From the NCBI GenBank assembly GCA_027186245.1, contig CP114483.1:16264220-16328219 (forward strand): 64,000 nucleotides of DNA, read 5' to 3'. The notes beneath the pieces were generated by a model. The model did not search any database. It had not been told where the DNA came from and saw only the letters and a program-made list of their open reading frames with translations. The position numbers and the translations under genes are program-made. Source of the DNA: Coriaria nepalensis. Lineage: Eukaryota; Streptophyta; Magnoliopsida; Cucurbitales; Coriariaceae. Shown here one piece after another: positions 52,188 to 64,000 of the stretch (the first letter of the stretch is position 1; every line of letters starts with the position of its first letter).

Positions 52188-55100
52188 GAATTCGACCGAA
52201 TTATATTTTTGCCCTTCAAACATGATTTTCTTACATAACCTGCAATTAATCTATTGAATACAACAATGCATTATTTTAGCCTTAAAGAGCATATCATTCA
52301 GTCTTTTTAGATCATTAAATTGTTTGAAAGCACTTCGAACTAATTCTATTTTCGCATTTAAAACACGACTTTCATGCATAACTTGCAATTGATCTGCTGA
52401 AGGCAACTATGCATTTTTTTAGTGTTAAAGTCATATTATTGCATCTCCTTTACTCATTAAACCATTCTAAATCACTTCAGATGAAATTCACATTTTAAAC
52501 ATGACTTTCGTGCATAACTTGCAGTTGATCTATTGAAGGCAACTATACATTTACTTAGCGTTAAAATAATGTCATTGAGGCTCTTCTAGTCATTAAATCA
52601 TTATAAATGAATTCGAACGAATTATATTTTGCCCTTCAAAAATGATTTTCCTACATAACCTGCAATTAATCTATTGAATACAACAATGCATTATTTTAGC
52701 CTTAAAGAGCATATGATTCAGTCTTTTTAGATCATTAAATTGTTTGAAAGCACTTCGAACTAATTCTATTTTCGCATTTAAAACACGACTTTCATGCATA
52801 ACTTGCAATTGATCTACTGAAGGAAACTATGCATTTTTTTAGTGTTAAAGTCATATTATTGCATCTCTTTTACCCATTAAATCATTCTAAATTACTTCAG
52901 ACGAAATTCACCTTTTAAACATGACTTTGGTGCATAACTTGCAGTTGATCTACTGAAGGCAACTATACATTTACTTAGCATTAAAATCATGTCATTGAGG
53001 CTCTTCTAGTCATTAAATCATTATAAATGAATTCGACCGAATTATATTTTTGCCCTTCAAAAATGATTTTCTTACATAACCTGCAATTAATCTATTGAAT
53101 ACAACAATGCATTATTTTAGCCTTAAAGAGCATATCATTCAGTCTTTTCAGATCATTAAATTGTTCGAAAGCACTTCGAACTAATTCTATTTTCGCATTT
53201 AAAACACGACTTTCACGCATAACTTGCAATTGATCTACTGAAGGCAAGTACACATTTTTTTAGTGTTAAAGTCATATTATTGCATCTCTTTTAATCACTA
53301 AATCATTCTAAATCACTTCAGACGAAATTCACCTTTTAAACATGACTTTCGTGCATAACTTGCAGTCGATCTAATGAAGGCAACTATACATTTACTTAGC
53401 CTTAAAATCATGTCATTGAGGCTCTTCTAGTCATTAAATCATTATAAATGAATTCGAACGAATTATATTTTTGCCCTTCAAACATGATTTTCTTACATCA
53501 CCTGCAATTAATCTATTGAAGACAACAATGCATTATTTTAGCCTTAAAGAGCATATCATTCAGTCTTTTTAGATCATTAAATTGTTTGGAAGCACTTCGA
53601 ACTAATTCTATTTTCGCATTTAAAACACGACTTTCATGCATGATTTGCAATTAATCTACTGAAGGCAACTATGCATGTTTTTAGTGTTAAAGTCATATTA
53701 TTGCATCTCTTTTACTCATTAAACCATTCCAAATCACTTCAGATGAAATTCACCTTTTAAACATGACTTTCGTGCTTAACTTGCAGTTGATCTATTGAAG
53801 GCAACTATACATTTACTTAGCGTTAAAATCAATACATTGAGGCTCTTCTAGTCATTAAATCATTATAAATGAATTCAAACGAATTATATTTTTGCCCTTC
53901 AAAAATGATTTTCTTACATAACCTGCAATTAATCTATTAAAGACAACAATGCATTATTTTAGCCTTAAAGAGCATATCATTCAGTCTTTTTAGATCATTA
54001 AATTGTTTGAAAGCACTTCGAACTAGTTCTATTTTCGCATTTAAAACACGACTTTCATGCATGACTTGCAATTGATCTGCTGAAGGCAATTGTGCATTTT
54101 TTTAGTGTTAAAGTCATATTATTGCATCTCTTTTACTCATTAAATCATTCTACATCACTTCAGACGAAATTCACCTTTTAAACATGACTTTCGTGCATAA
54201 CTTGCAGTTGATCTAGTGAAGGCAACTATACATTTACTTAGCCTTAAAATCATGTCATTGAGGCTCTTCTAGTCATTAAATCATTATAAATGAATTCGAA
54301 CGAATTATATTTTTGCCCTTTACAAATGATTTTCTTACATAACCTGCAATTAATCTGTTGAAGACAACAATGCATTATTTTAGCCTTAAAGAGCATATCA
54401 TTCAGTCTTTTCAGATCATTAAATTGTTTGAAAGCACTTCGAACTAGTTCTATTTTCGCATTTAAAACACGACTTTCGTGCATAACTTGCAATTGATCTA
54501 CTGAAGGCAAGTATGCATTTTTTTAGTGTTAAAGTCATATTATTGCATCTCTTTTACTCATTCAATCATTCTAAATCACTTCAGACGAAATTCACCTTTT
54601 AAACATGACTTTCGTGCATAACTTGCAGTTGATCTATTGAAGGCAACTATACATTTACTTAGCGTTAAAATCATGTCATTGAGGCTCTTCTAGTCATTAA
54701 ATCATTATAAATGAATTCGAACGAATTATATTTTTGCCCTTCAAACATGATTTTCTTACATCACCTGCAATTAATCTATTGAAGACAACAATGCATTATT
54801 TTAGCCTTAAAGAGCATATCATTCAGTCTTTTTAGATCATTAAATTGTTTGAAAGCACTTCGAACTAGTTCTATTTTCGCTTTTAAAACCGGACTTTCAT
54901 GCATGACTTGCAATTGATCTACTGAAGGCAATTATGCATTTTTTTTGTGTTAAAGTCATATTATTGCATCTCTTTTACTCATTAAATCGTTCTAAATCAC
55001 TTCAGACGAAATTCACCTTTTAAACGTTACTTTCGTGCATAACTTGCAGTTGATCTATTGAAGGCAACTATACATTTACTTAGCATTAAAATCATGTCAT

Positions 55101-58100
55101 TGAGGCTTTTCTAGTCATTAAATCATTATAAATGAATTCGAACGAATTATATTTTTGCCCTTCAAAAATGATTTTCTTACATAACCTGCAATTAATCTAT
55201 TGAATACAACAATGCATTATTTTAGCCTTAAAGAGCATATCATTCAGTCTTTTCAGATCATTAAATTGTTCGAAAGCACTTCGAACTAATTTCTATTTTC
55301 CCATTTAAAACACGACTTTCATGCATTACTTGCAATTGATCTACAAAAGGAAACTATGCATTTTTTTGGTGGTAAAGTCATATTGTTGCATCTCTTTTAC
55401 CCATTAAATCATTCTAAATCACTTCAGACGAAATTCACCTTTTAAACATGACTTTCGTGTATAACTTGCAGTTGATCTACTGAAGTCAACTATACATTTA
55501 CTTAGCGTTAAAATCATGTCATCGAGGCTCTTCTAGTCATTAAATCATTATAAATGAATTCGAACGAATTTTATTTTTGCCCTTCAAAAATGATTTTCTT
55601 AGATAACCTGCAATTAATCTATTGAATACAACAATGCATTATTTTAGCCTTAAAGAGCATATCATTCAGTCTTTTTAGATCATTAAATTGTTTGAAAGCA
55701 CTTCGAACTAATTCTATTTTCGCATTTAAAACACGACTTTCATGCATCACTTGCAATTGATCTACTGACGGCAACTATGCATTTTTTTAGTGTTAAAGTC
55801 ATATTATTGCATCTCTTTTACTCATTAAATCATTCTAAATCACTTCAGATGAAATTCACCTTTTAAACATGACTTTCGTGCATAACTTGCAGTTGATCTA
55901 CTGAAGGCAACTATACATTTACTTAGCGTTAAAATCATGTCATTGAGGCTCTTCTAGTCATTAAATCATTATAAATGAATTCGAACGAATTATATTTTTG
56001 CCCTTTAAACATGATTTTCTTACATCACCTGCAATTAATCTATTAAAGACAACAATGCATTATTTTAGCCTTAAAGAGCATATCATTCAGTCTTTTTAGA
56101 TCATTAAATTGTTTGAAAGCACTTCGAACTAATTCTATTTTCGCATTTAAAACACGACTTTCATGCATAACTTGCAATTGATCTGCTGAAGGCAACTATG
56201 CATTTTTTTAGTGTTAAAGTCATATTATTGCATCTCTTTTACTCATTAAACCATTCTAAATCACTTCAGATGAAATTCACATTTTAAACATGACTTTCGT
56301 GCATAACTTGCAGTTGATCTATTGAAGGCAACTATACATTTACTTAGCGTTAAAATAATGTCATTGAGGCTCTTCTAGTCATTAAATCATTATAAATGAA
56401 TTCGAACGAATTATATTTTGCCCTTCAAAAATGATTTTCCTACATAACCTGCAATTAATCTATTGAATACAACAATGCATTATTTTAGCCTTAAAGAGCA
56501 TATGATTCAGTCTTTTTAGATCATTAAATTGTTTGAAAGCACTTCGAACTAATTCTATTTTCGCATTTAAAACACGACTTTCATGCATAACTTGCAATTG
56601 ATCTACTGAAGGAAACTATGCATTTTTTTAGTGTTAAAGTCATATTATTGCATCTCTTTTACCCATTAAATCATTCTAAATTACTTCAGACGAAATTCAC
56701 CTTTTAAACATGACTTTGGTGCATAACTTGCAGTTGATCTACTGAAGGCAACTATACATTTACTTAGCATTAAAATCATGTCATTGAGGCTCTTCTAGTC
56801 ATTAAATCATTATAAATGAATTCGAACGAATTATATTTTGCCCTTCAAAAATGATTTTCTTACATGACCTGCAATTAATCTATTGAATACAACAATGCAT
56901 TATTTTAGCCTTAAAGAGCATATCATTCAGTCTTTTCAGATCATTAAATTGTTCGAAAGCACTTCAAACTAATTCTATTTTCGCATTTAAAACACGACTT
57001 TCATGCATTTAGTTGCAATTGATCTACAGAAGGAAACTATGCATTTTTTTAGTGGTAAAGTCATATTGTTGCATCTCTTTTACCCATTAAATCATTCTAA
57101 ATCACTTCAGAAGAAATTCACCTTTTAAACATGACTTTCGTGCATAACTTGCAGTTGATCTACTGAAGGCAACTATACATTTACTTAGCGTTAAAATCAT
57201 GTCATTGAGGCTCTTCTAGTTATTAAATCATTATAAATGAATTCGACCGAATTATATTTTTGCCCTTCAAAAATGATTTTCTTACATAACCTGCAATTAA
57301 TCTATTAAAGACAACAATGCATTATTTTAGCCTTAAAGAGCATATCATTCAGTCTTTTTAGATCATTAAATTGTTTGAAAGCACTTCGAACTAGTTCTAT
57401 TTTCGCATTTAAAACACGACTTTCATGCATGACTTGCAATTGATCTACTGAAGGCAATTGTGCATTTTTTTAGTGTTAAAGTCATATTATTGCATCTCTT
57501 TTACTCATTAAATCATTCTACATCACTTCAGACGAAATTCACCTTTTACACATGACTTTCGTGCATAACTTGCAGTTGATCTACTGAAGCCAACTATACA
57601 TTTACTTAGCCTTATAATCATGTCATTGAGGCTCTTCTAGTCATTCAATCATTATAAATGAATTCGACCGAATTATATTTTTGCCCTTCAAACATGATTT
57701 TCTTATATAACCTGCAATTAATCTATTGAATACAACAATGCATTATTTTAGCCTTAAAGAGCATATCATTCAGTCTTTTTAGATCAATAAATAGTTTGAA
57801 AGCACTTCGAACTAGTTCTATTTTCGCATTTAAAACACGACTTTCATGCATGACTTGCAATTGATCTACTGAAGGCAACTATGCATTCTTTTAGTGTTAA
57901 AGTCATATTATTGCATCTCTTTTACTCATTAAATCATTCTAAATCACTTCAGACGAAATTCACCTTTTAAACATGACTTTCGTGCATAACTTGCAGTTGA
58001 TCTAGTGAAGGCAACTATACATTTACTTAGCCTTAAAATCATGTCATTGAGGCTCTTCTAGTCATTAAATCATTATAAATGAATTCGAACGAATTATATT

Positions 58101-59765
58101 TTTGCCCTTCACAAATGATTTTCTTACATAACCTGCAATTAATCTATTGAAGACAACAATGCATTATTTTAGCCTTAAAGAGCATATCATTCAGTCTTTT
58201 CAGATCATTAAATTGTTTGAAAGCACTTCGAACTAGTTCTATTTTCGCATTTAAAACACGACTTTCGTGCATAACTTGCAATTGATCTACTGAAGGCAAG
58301 TATGCATTTTTTTAGTGTTAAAGTCATATTATTGCATCTCTTTTACTCATTAAATCATTCTAAATCACTTCAGACGAAATTCACCTTTTAAACATGACTT
58401 TCGTGCATAACTTGCAGTTGATCTATTGAAGGCAACTATACATTTACTTAGCGTTAAAATCATGTCATTGAGGCTCTTCTAGTCATTAAATCATTATAAA
58501 TGAATTCGAACGAATTATATTTTTGCCCTTCAAACATGATTTTCTTACATCACCTGCAATTAATCTATTGAAGAGAACAATGCATTATTTTAGCCTTAAA
58601 GAGCATATCATTCAGTCTTTTTCGATCATTAAATTGTTTGAAAGCACTTCGAACTAGTTCTATTTTCACATTTAAAACACGACTTTCATGCATGACTTGC
58701 AATTGATCTACTGAAGGCAACTATGCATTTTTTTTGTGTTAAAGTCATATTATTGCATCTCTTTTACTCACTAAATCATTTTAAATCACTTCAGACGAAA
58801 TTCACCTTTTAAACATGACTTTCGTGCATAACTTGGAGTTGATCTACTGAAGGCAACTATACATTTACTTAGCGTTAAAATCATGTCATTGAGGCTCTTC
58901 TAGTCATTAAATCATTATAAATGAATTCGAACGAATTATATTTTTGCCCTTCAAAAATGATTTTCTTACATAACCTGCAATTAATCTATTGAATACAACA
59001 ATGCATTATTTTGGCCTTAAAGAGCATATCATTCAGTCTTTTCAGATCATTAAATTGTTCGAAAGCACTTCGAACTAATTTCTATTTTCGCATTTAAAAC
59101 ACGACTTTCATGCATTACTTGCAATTGATCTACAAAAGGAAACTATGCATTTTTTTGGTGGTAAAGTCATATTGTTGCATCTCTTTTACCCATTAAATCA
59201 TTCTAAATCACTTCAGACGAAATTCACCTTTTAAACATGACTTTCGTGCATAACTTGCAGTTGATCTACTGAAGGCAACTATACATTTACTTAGCGTTAA
59301 AATCATGTCATTGAGGCTCTTCTAGTCATTAAATCATTATAAATGAATTCGACCGAATTATATTTTTGCCCTTCAAAAATGATTTTCTTACATAACCTGC
59401 AATTAATCTATTGAATACAACAATGCATTATTTTAGCCATAAAGAGCATATCATTCAGTCTTTTTAGATCATTAAATTGTTTGAAAGCACTTCGAACTAG
59501 TTCTATTTTCGCATTTAAAACACGGCTTTCATGCATGATTTGCAATTAATCTACTGAAGGCAACTATGCATTTTTTTAGTGTTAAAGTCATATTATTGTA
59601 TCTCTTTTACTCATTAAATCATTCTAAATCACATCAGATGAAATTCACCTTTTAAACATGACTTTCGTGCATAACTTGCAGTTGATCTATTGAAGGCAAC
59701 TATACATTTACTTAGCGTTAAAATCATGTCATTGAGGCTCTTCTAGTCATTAAATCATTATAAAT
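52188..59765 (+). repeat. Nine-unit periodicity, 3789 bp
   Basis: Rare variants recur exactly 3789 bp apart: GATCTGCTGA (52391, 56180), TTAAAATAATGTC (52561, 56350), ATGACTTTGG (52921, 56710), ACAAATGATTTTC (54322, 58111) and CGAACTAATTTC (55282, 59071). The best conserved pieces are about 52240-53028 with 56030-56817, and 54292-55555 with 58081-59344; units between are shuffled. The chance open frame at 54250-54510 on the minus strand exists because ATCTGTTG removes a usual stop. Private substitutions seem denser here than in the 27-42 kb HOR. Confidence 0.75.
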
Positions 59766-61448
59766 GAATTCAAACGAATTATATTTTTGCCCTTCAAACA
59801 TGATTTTCTTACATCACCTGCAATTAATCTATTGAATACAACAATGCATTATTTTAGCCATAAAGAGCATATCATTCAGTCTTTTTAGATCATTAAATTG
59901 TTTGAAAGCACTTCGAACTAGTTCTATTTTCGCATTTAAAACACGACTTTCATGCATGACTTGCAATTGATCTACTGAAGGCAATTGTGCATTTTTTTAG
60001 TGTTAAAGTCTTATTATTGCATCTCTTTTACTCATTAAATCATTCTACATCACTTCAGACGAAATTCACCTTTTAAACATGACTTTCGTGCATAACTTGC
60101 AGTTGATCTACTGAAGCCAACTATACATTTACTTAGCCTTAAAATCATGTCATTGAGGCTCTTCTAGTCATTAAATCATTATAAATGAATTCAAACGAAT
60201 TATATTTTTGCCCTTAAAACATGATTTTCTTACATCACATGCAATTAATCTATTGAAGACAACAATGCATTATTTTAGCGTTAAAGAGCATATCATTCAG
60301 TCTTTTTGGATCATTAAATTGTTTGAAAGCACTTCGAACTAGTTCTATTTTCGCATTTAAAACACGACTTTCATGCATGACTTTCAATTGATCTACTGAA
60401 GGCAATTGTGCATTTTTTTAGTGCTAAAGTCATATTATTGCATCTCTTTTACTCATTAAATCATTCTACATCACTTCAGACGAAATTCACCTTTTACACA
60501 TGACTTTCGTGCATAACTTGCAGTTGATCTACTGAAGCCAACTATACATTTACTTAGCCTTAAAATCATGTCATTGAGGCTCTTCTAGTCATTAAATCAT
60601 TATAAATGAATTCGACCGAATTATATTTTTGCCCTTCAAACATGATTTTCCTACATAACCTGCAATTAATCTATTCAATACAACAATGCATTATTTTAGC
60701 CTTAAAGAGCATATCATTCAGTCTTTTTAGATCATTAAATTGTATGAAAGCACTTCGAACTAATTCTATTTTCGCATTTAAAACACGACTTTCATGCATA
60801 ACTTGCAATTGATCTACTGAAGGCAACTATGCATTTTTTTAGTGTTAAAGTCATATTATTGCATCTCTTTTACTCATTAAATCATTCTAAATCACTTCAG
60901 ATGAAATTCACCTTTTAAACATGACTTTCGTGCATAACTTGCAGTTGATCTATTGAAGGCAACTATACATTTACCTAGCGTTAAAATCATGTCATTGAGG
61001 CTCTTCTAGTCATTAAATCATTATAAATGAATTCGAACGAATTATATTTTGCCCTTCAAAAATGATTTTCTTACATAACCTGCAATTAATCTATTGAATA
61101 CAACAATGCATTATTTTAGCCTTAAAGAGCATATCATTCAGTCTTTTTAGATCATTAAATTGTTTGAAAGCACTTCGAACTAATTCTATTTTCGCATTTA
61201 AAACACGACTTTCATGCATAACTTGCAATTGATCTACTGAAGGAAACTATGCATTTTTTTAGTGTTAAAGTCATATTATTGCATCTCTTTTACCCATTAA
61301 ATCATTCTAAATTACTTCAGATGAAATTCACCTTTTAAACATGACTTTCGTGCATAACTTGCAGTTGATCTACTGAAGGCAACTATACATTTACTTAGCG
61401 TTAAAATCATGTCATTGAGGCTCTTCTAGTCATTAAATCATTATAAAT
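59766..61448 (+). repeat. Four units without clear HOR
   Basis: Units at 59766 and 59345 share AGCCATAAAG. The unit at 60187 has GCCCTTAAAAC and CATCACATGC; 60187 and 57239 share CTTTTACACATGA. The open frame at 60606-60812 arises where the usual TGA reads TCA (CTATTCAATAC). The unit at 61029 has the one-base-short ATATTTTGCCC also seen at 52609, 56398 and 56818. Confidence 0.65.
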
Positions 61449-62290
61449 GAATTCAAACGAATTATATTTTTGCCCTTCAAACATGATTTTCTTACATAAC
61501 CTGCAATTAATCTATTGAATACAACAATGCATTATTTTTGCCTTAAAGAGCATATCATTCAGTCTTTTCAGATCATTAAATTGTTCGAAATCACTACGAA
61601 CTAATTCTATTTTCGCATTTAAAACACGACTTTCATGCATAACTTGCAATTGATCTACTGAAGGCAAGTACACATTTTTTTAGTGTTAAAGTCATATTAT
61701 TGCATCTCTTTTACTCACTAAATCATTTTAAATCACTTCAGATGAAAGTCACCTTTTAAACATGACTTTCGTGCATAACTTGCAGTTGATCTACTGAAGC
61801 CAACTATACATTTACTTAGCCTTAAAATCATGTCATTGAGGCTCCTCTAGTCATTAAATCATTATAAATGAATTCGACCGAATTATATTTTTGCCCTTCA
61901 AACATGATTTTCTTACATAACCTGCAATTAATCTATTGAATACAACAATGCATTATTTAAGCCTTAAAGAGCATATCATTCAGTCTTTTCAAATCATTAA
62001 ATTGTTCGAAAGCACTTTGAACTAATTCTATTTTCGCATTTAAAACACGACTTTCATGCATAACTTGCAATTGATCTACTGAAGGCAAGTACACATTTTT
62101 TTAGTGTTAAAGTCATATTATTGCATCTCTTTTACTCACTAAATCATTTTATATCACTTCAGACGAAAGTCACCTTTTAAACATGACTTTCGTGCATAAC
62201 TTGCAGTTGATCTACTGAAGGCAACTATACATTTACTTAGCGTTAAAATCATGTCATTGAGGCGCTTCTAGTCATTAAATCATTATAAAT
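61449..62290 (+). repeat. Single-unit tandem duplication
   Basis: Units at 61449 and 61870 are near copies: both have AACCTGC, GAATACAAC, GTTCGAAA, AAGTACACATT, CACTAAATCATTTTA and GAAAGTCACC, the last being uncommon elsewhere. They differ by a handful of substitutions and by the variant set near GAATTC. Confidence 0.65.
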
Positions 62291-63972
62291 GAATTCCAAC
62301 GAATTATATTTTTGCCCTTCAAACATGATTTTCTTACATCACCTGCAATTAATCTATTGAAGACAACAATGCATTATTTTAGCCTTAAAGAGCATATCAT
62401 TCAGTCTTTTTAGATCATTAAATTGTTTGGAAGCACTTCGAACTAGTTCTATTTTCGCATTTAAAACACGACTTTCGTGCATCACTTGCAATTGATCTAC
62501 TGAAGGCAAGTATGCATTTTTTTAGTGTTAAAGTCATATTATTGCATCTCTTTTACTCATTAAATCATTCTAAATCACTTCAGAAGAAATTCACCTTTTA
62601 AACATGACTTTCGTGCATAACTTGCAGTTGATCTATTGAAGGCAACTATACATTTACTTAGCGTTAAAATCATGTCATTGAGGCTCTTCTAATCATTAAA
62701 TCATTATAAATGAATTCGAACGAATTATATTTTTGCCCTTCAAAAATGATTTTCTTACATAACCTGCAATTAATCTATTGAATACAACAATGCATTATTT
62801 TAGCGTTAAAGAGCATATCATTCATCTTTTCAGATCATTAAATTGTTTGGAAGCACTTCGAACTAGTTCTATTTTCGCATTTAAAACACGACTTTCGTGC
62901 ATCACTTGCAATTGATCTACTGAAGGCAAGTATGCATTTTTTTAGTGTTAAAGTCATATTATTGCATCTCTTTTACTCATTAAATCATTCTAAATCACTT
63001 CAGAAGAAATTCACCTTTTAAACATGACTTTCGTGCATAACTTGCAGTTGATCTATTGAAGGCAACTATACATTTACTTAGCGTTAAAATCATGTCATTG
63101 AGGCTCTTCTAGTCATTAAATCATTATAAATGAATTCGAACGAATTATATTTTTGCCCTTCAAACATGATTTTCTTACATCACCTGCAATTAATCTATTG
63201 AAGACAACAATGCATTATTTTAGCCTTAAAGAGCATATCATTCAGTCTTTTTAGATCATTAAATTGTTTGAAAGCACATCGAACTAGTTCTATTTTCGCA
63301 TTTAAAGCACGACTTTCATGCATGACTTGCAATTGATCTACTGAAGGCAACTATGCATTTTTTTAGTGTTAAAGTCATATTATTGCATCTCTTTTACTCA
63401 TTAAATCATTCTAAATCACTTCAGACGAAATTCACCTTTTAAACATGACTTTCGTGCATAACTTGCAGTTGATCTACTGAAGGCAACTATACATTTACTT
63501 AGCGTTAAAATCATGCCATTGAGGCTCTTCTAGTCATTAAATCATTATAAATGAATTCCAACGAATTATATTTTTGCCCTTCAAAAATGATTTTCTTACA
63601 TAACCTGCAATTAATCTATTGAATACAACAATGCATTATTTTAGCCTTAAAGAGCATATCATTCATCTTTTCAGATCATTAAATTGTTTGGAAGCACTTC
63701 GAACTAGTTCTATTTTCGCATTTAAAACACGACTTTCGTGCATCACTTGCAATTGATCTGCTGAAGGCAAGTATGCATTTTTTTAGTGTTAAAGTCATAT
63801 TATTGCATCTCTTTTACTCATTGAATCATTCTAAATCACTTCAGAAGAAATTCACCTTTTAAACATGACTTTCGTGCATAACTTGCAGTTGATCTATTGA
63901 AGGCAACTATACATTTACTTAGCGTTAAAATCATGTCATTGAGGCTCTTCTAGTCATTAAATCATTATAAAT
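62291..63972 (+). repeat. Four units with a repeated B/C half
   Basis: Units at 62291, 62712 and 63553 share GTTTGGAAGC, TTCGTGCATCACTTGC, AAGTATGC and CAGAAGAAATTC across sub-monomers B and C, while their A halves differ. Units at 62712 and 63553 also share the one-base-short TTCATCTTTTCAG (62821 and 63662). The unit at 63132 is of a different type. This is an 841-842 bp two-unit pattern with conversion-like patches. Confidence 0.65.
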
Positions 63973-64000
63973 GAATTCGAACGAATTATATTTTTGCCCT
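63973..64000 (+). repeat. Partial unit at right edge
   Basis: The window ends 28 bases into a new unit, after GAATTCGAACGAATT and the following TATATTTTTGCCCT. The array continues to the right; neither true end of the satellite is in the window. Confidence 0.9.

Larger units (their letters stand above)
1..64000 (+). repeat. 421-bp satellite DNA array (about 151 complete units)
   Basis: The entire window is a tandem array of one 421-bp unit, always in the same orientation. The phase marker is GAATTC followed by GAACGAATT or a close variant; it occurs at 408, 829, 1250, 1671, 2092 and 2513 and keeps that spacing to 63973. Indels between units are almost all single bases, so spacing varies only between 420 and 422 bp. 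A hand count of the consensus gives 130 G+C in 421, about 31% GC. I see no unique DNA, inverted block or inserted element anywhere. In function this is structural, non-coding, probably heterochromatic DNA. The host species and chromosome position cannot be read from the sequence. Confidence 0.98.

Noticed and set aside
54250..54510. Minus-strand open frame of 86 codons, longest in the window
   Set aside because: It spans a unit boundary and is open because ATCTGTTG replaces ATCTATTG, removing a TAG on the minus strand. No domain, start context or conservation as protein.
60606..60812. Plus-strand open frame of 68 codons
   Set aside because: Same satellite frame as at 5037 and 16407, opened by CTATTCAATAC. 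Similarity among these frames comes from the repeat, not from a protein family.
1..64000. CRISPR array
   Set aside because: Repeats are regular, but the unit is 421 bp and there are no unique spacers; all sequence between markers is itself repeated. No cas genes.
1..64000. Tandem-repeat protein gene or mobile element
   Set aside because: 421 is not a multiple of three, stops occur in all frames of the typical unit, and there is no LTR, terminal inverted repeat, reverse transcriptase or transposase reading frame.
1..64000. Assignment to a beetle (tenebrionid) satellite
   Set aside because: The sub-unit of about 140 bp and EcoRI periodicity resemble in size satellites known in that group, but I cannot confirm sequence identity from memory, so the host is left open.

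Overview
The whole 64-kb window is one uninterrupted, head-to-tail satellite DNA array on a single strand orientation. I find no protein gene, RNA gene, transposon, CRISPR array or unique spacer. The repeat unit is 421 bp, set by a GAATTC (EcoRI) hexamer that recurs at 408, 829, 1250, 1671, 2092, 2513 and so on to 63973. The 63,565 bp between the first and last of these sites hold about 151 complete units (average 420.96 bp), with a partial unit at each end. A hand count of the consensus gives about 31% GC. No prokaryotic signal is visible. An array this long and homogeneous fits constitutive heterochromatin (pericentromeric, centromeric or subtelomeric) of an AT-rich eukaryotic genome. The sequence does not identify the species; the sub-unit length of about 140 bp resembles some beetle and other animal satellites in size only.

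The array has nested levels. (1) Each 421-bp unit is a trimer of diverged sub-monomers, here called A (143 bp), B (142 bp) and C (136 bp), which share an ACYTGCARTTRATCTA-type core and a TCATTAAAT tail. (2) The 421-bp units are organised into higher-order repeats (HORs) whose size changes along the window: three-unit (about 1263 bp) at 1-2512, 3355-4617, 7144-9669 and 9249-13460; two-unit (842 bp) at 5881-7564 and 20200-21883; a very regular four-unit HOR (1683 bp, types a-b-c-d) with five tandem copies at 26935-35349 and two more at 38295-41660; and a nine-unit periodicity (3789 bp) across 52-60 kb. (3) Larger duplications copy blocks of HORs, with offsets of about 2.95, 5.05, 5.89, 6.31, 6.32 and 11.36 kb, all close to whole multiples of 421 bp. 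Two adjacent units at 47556-48397 look identical by eye and mark a very recent one-unit duplication.

The pattern points to repeated unequal exchange or amplification in register, plus conversion-like exchange between sub-monomers B and C. The short reading frames that occur are satellite sequence in which one recurrent stop codon has been lost by substitution or bypassed by an indel; they recur in the same phase of the unit and should not be annotated as genes. All copy comparisons were made by eye using diagnostic variants; identity percentages need a real alignment.
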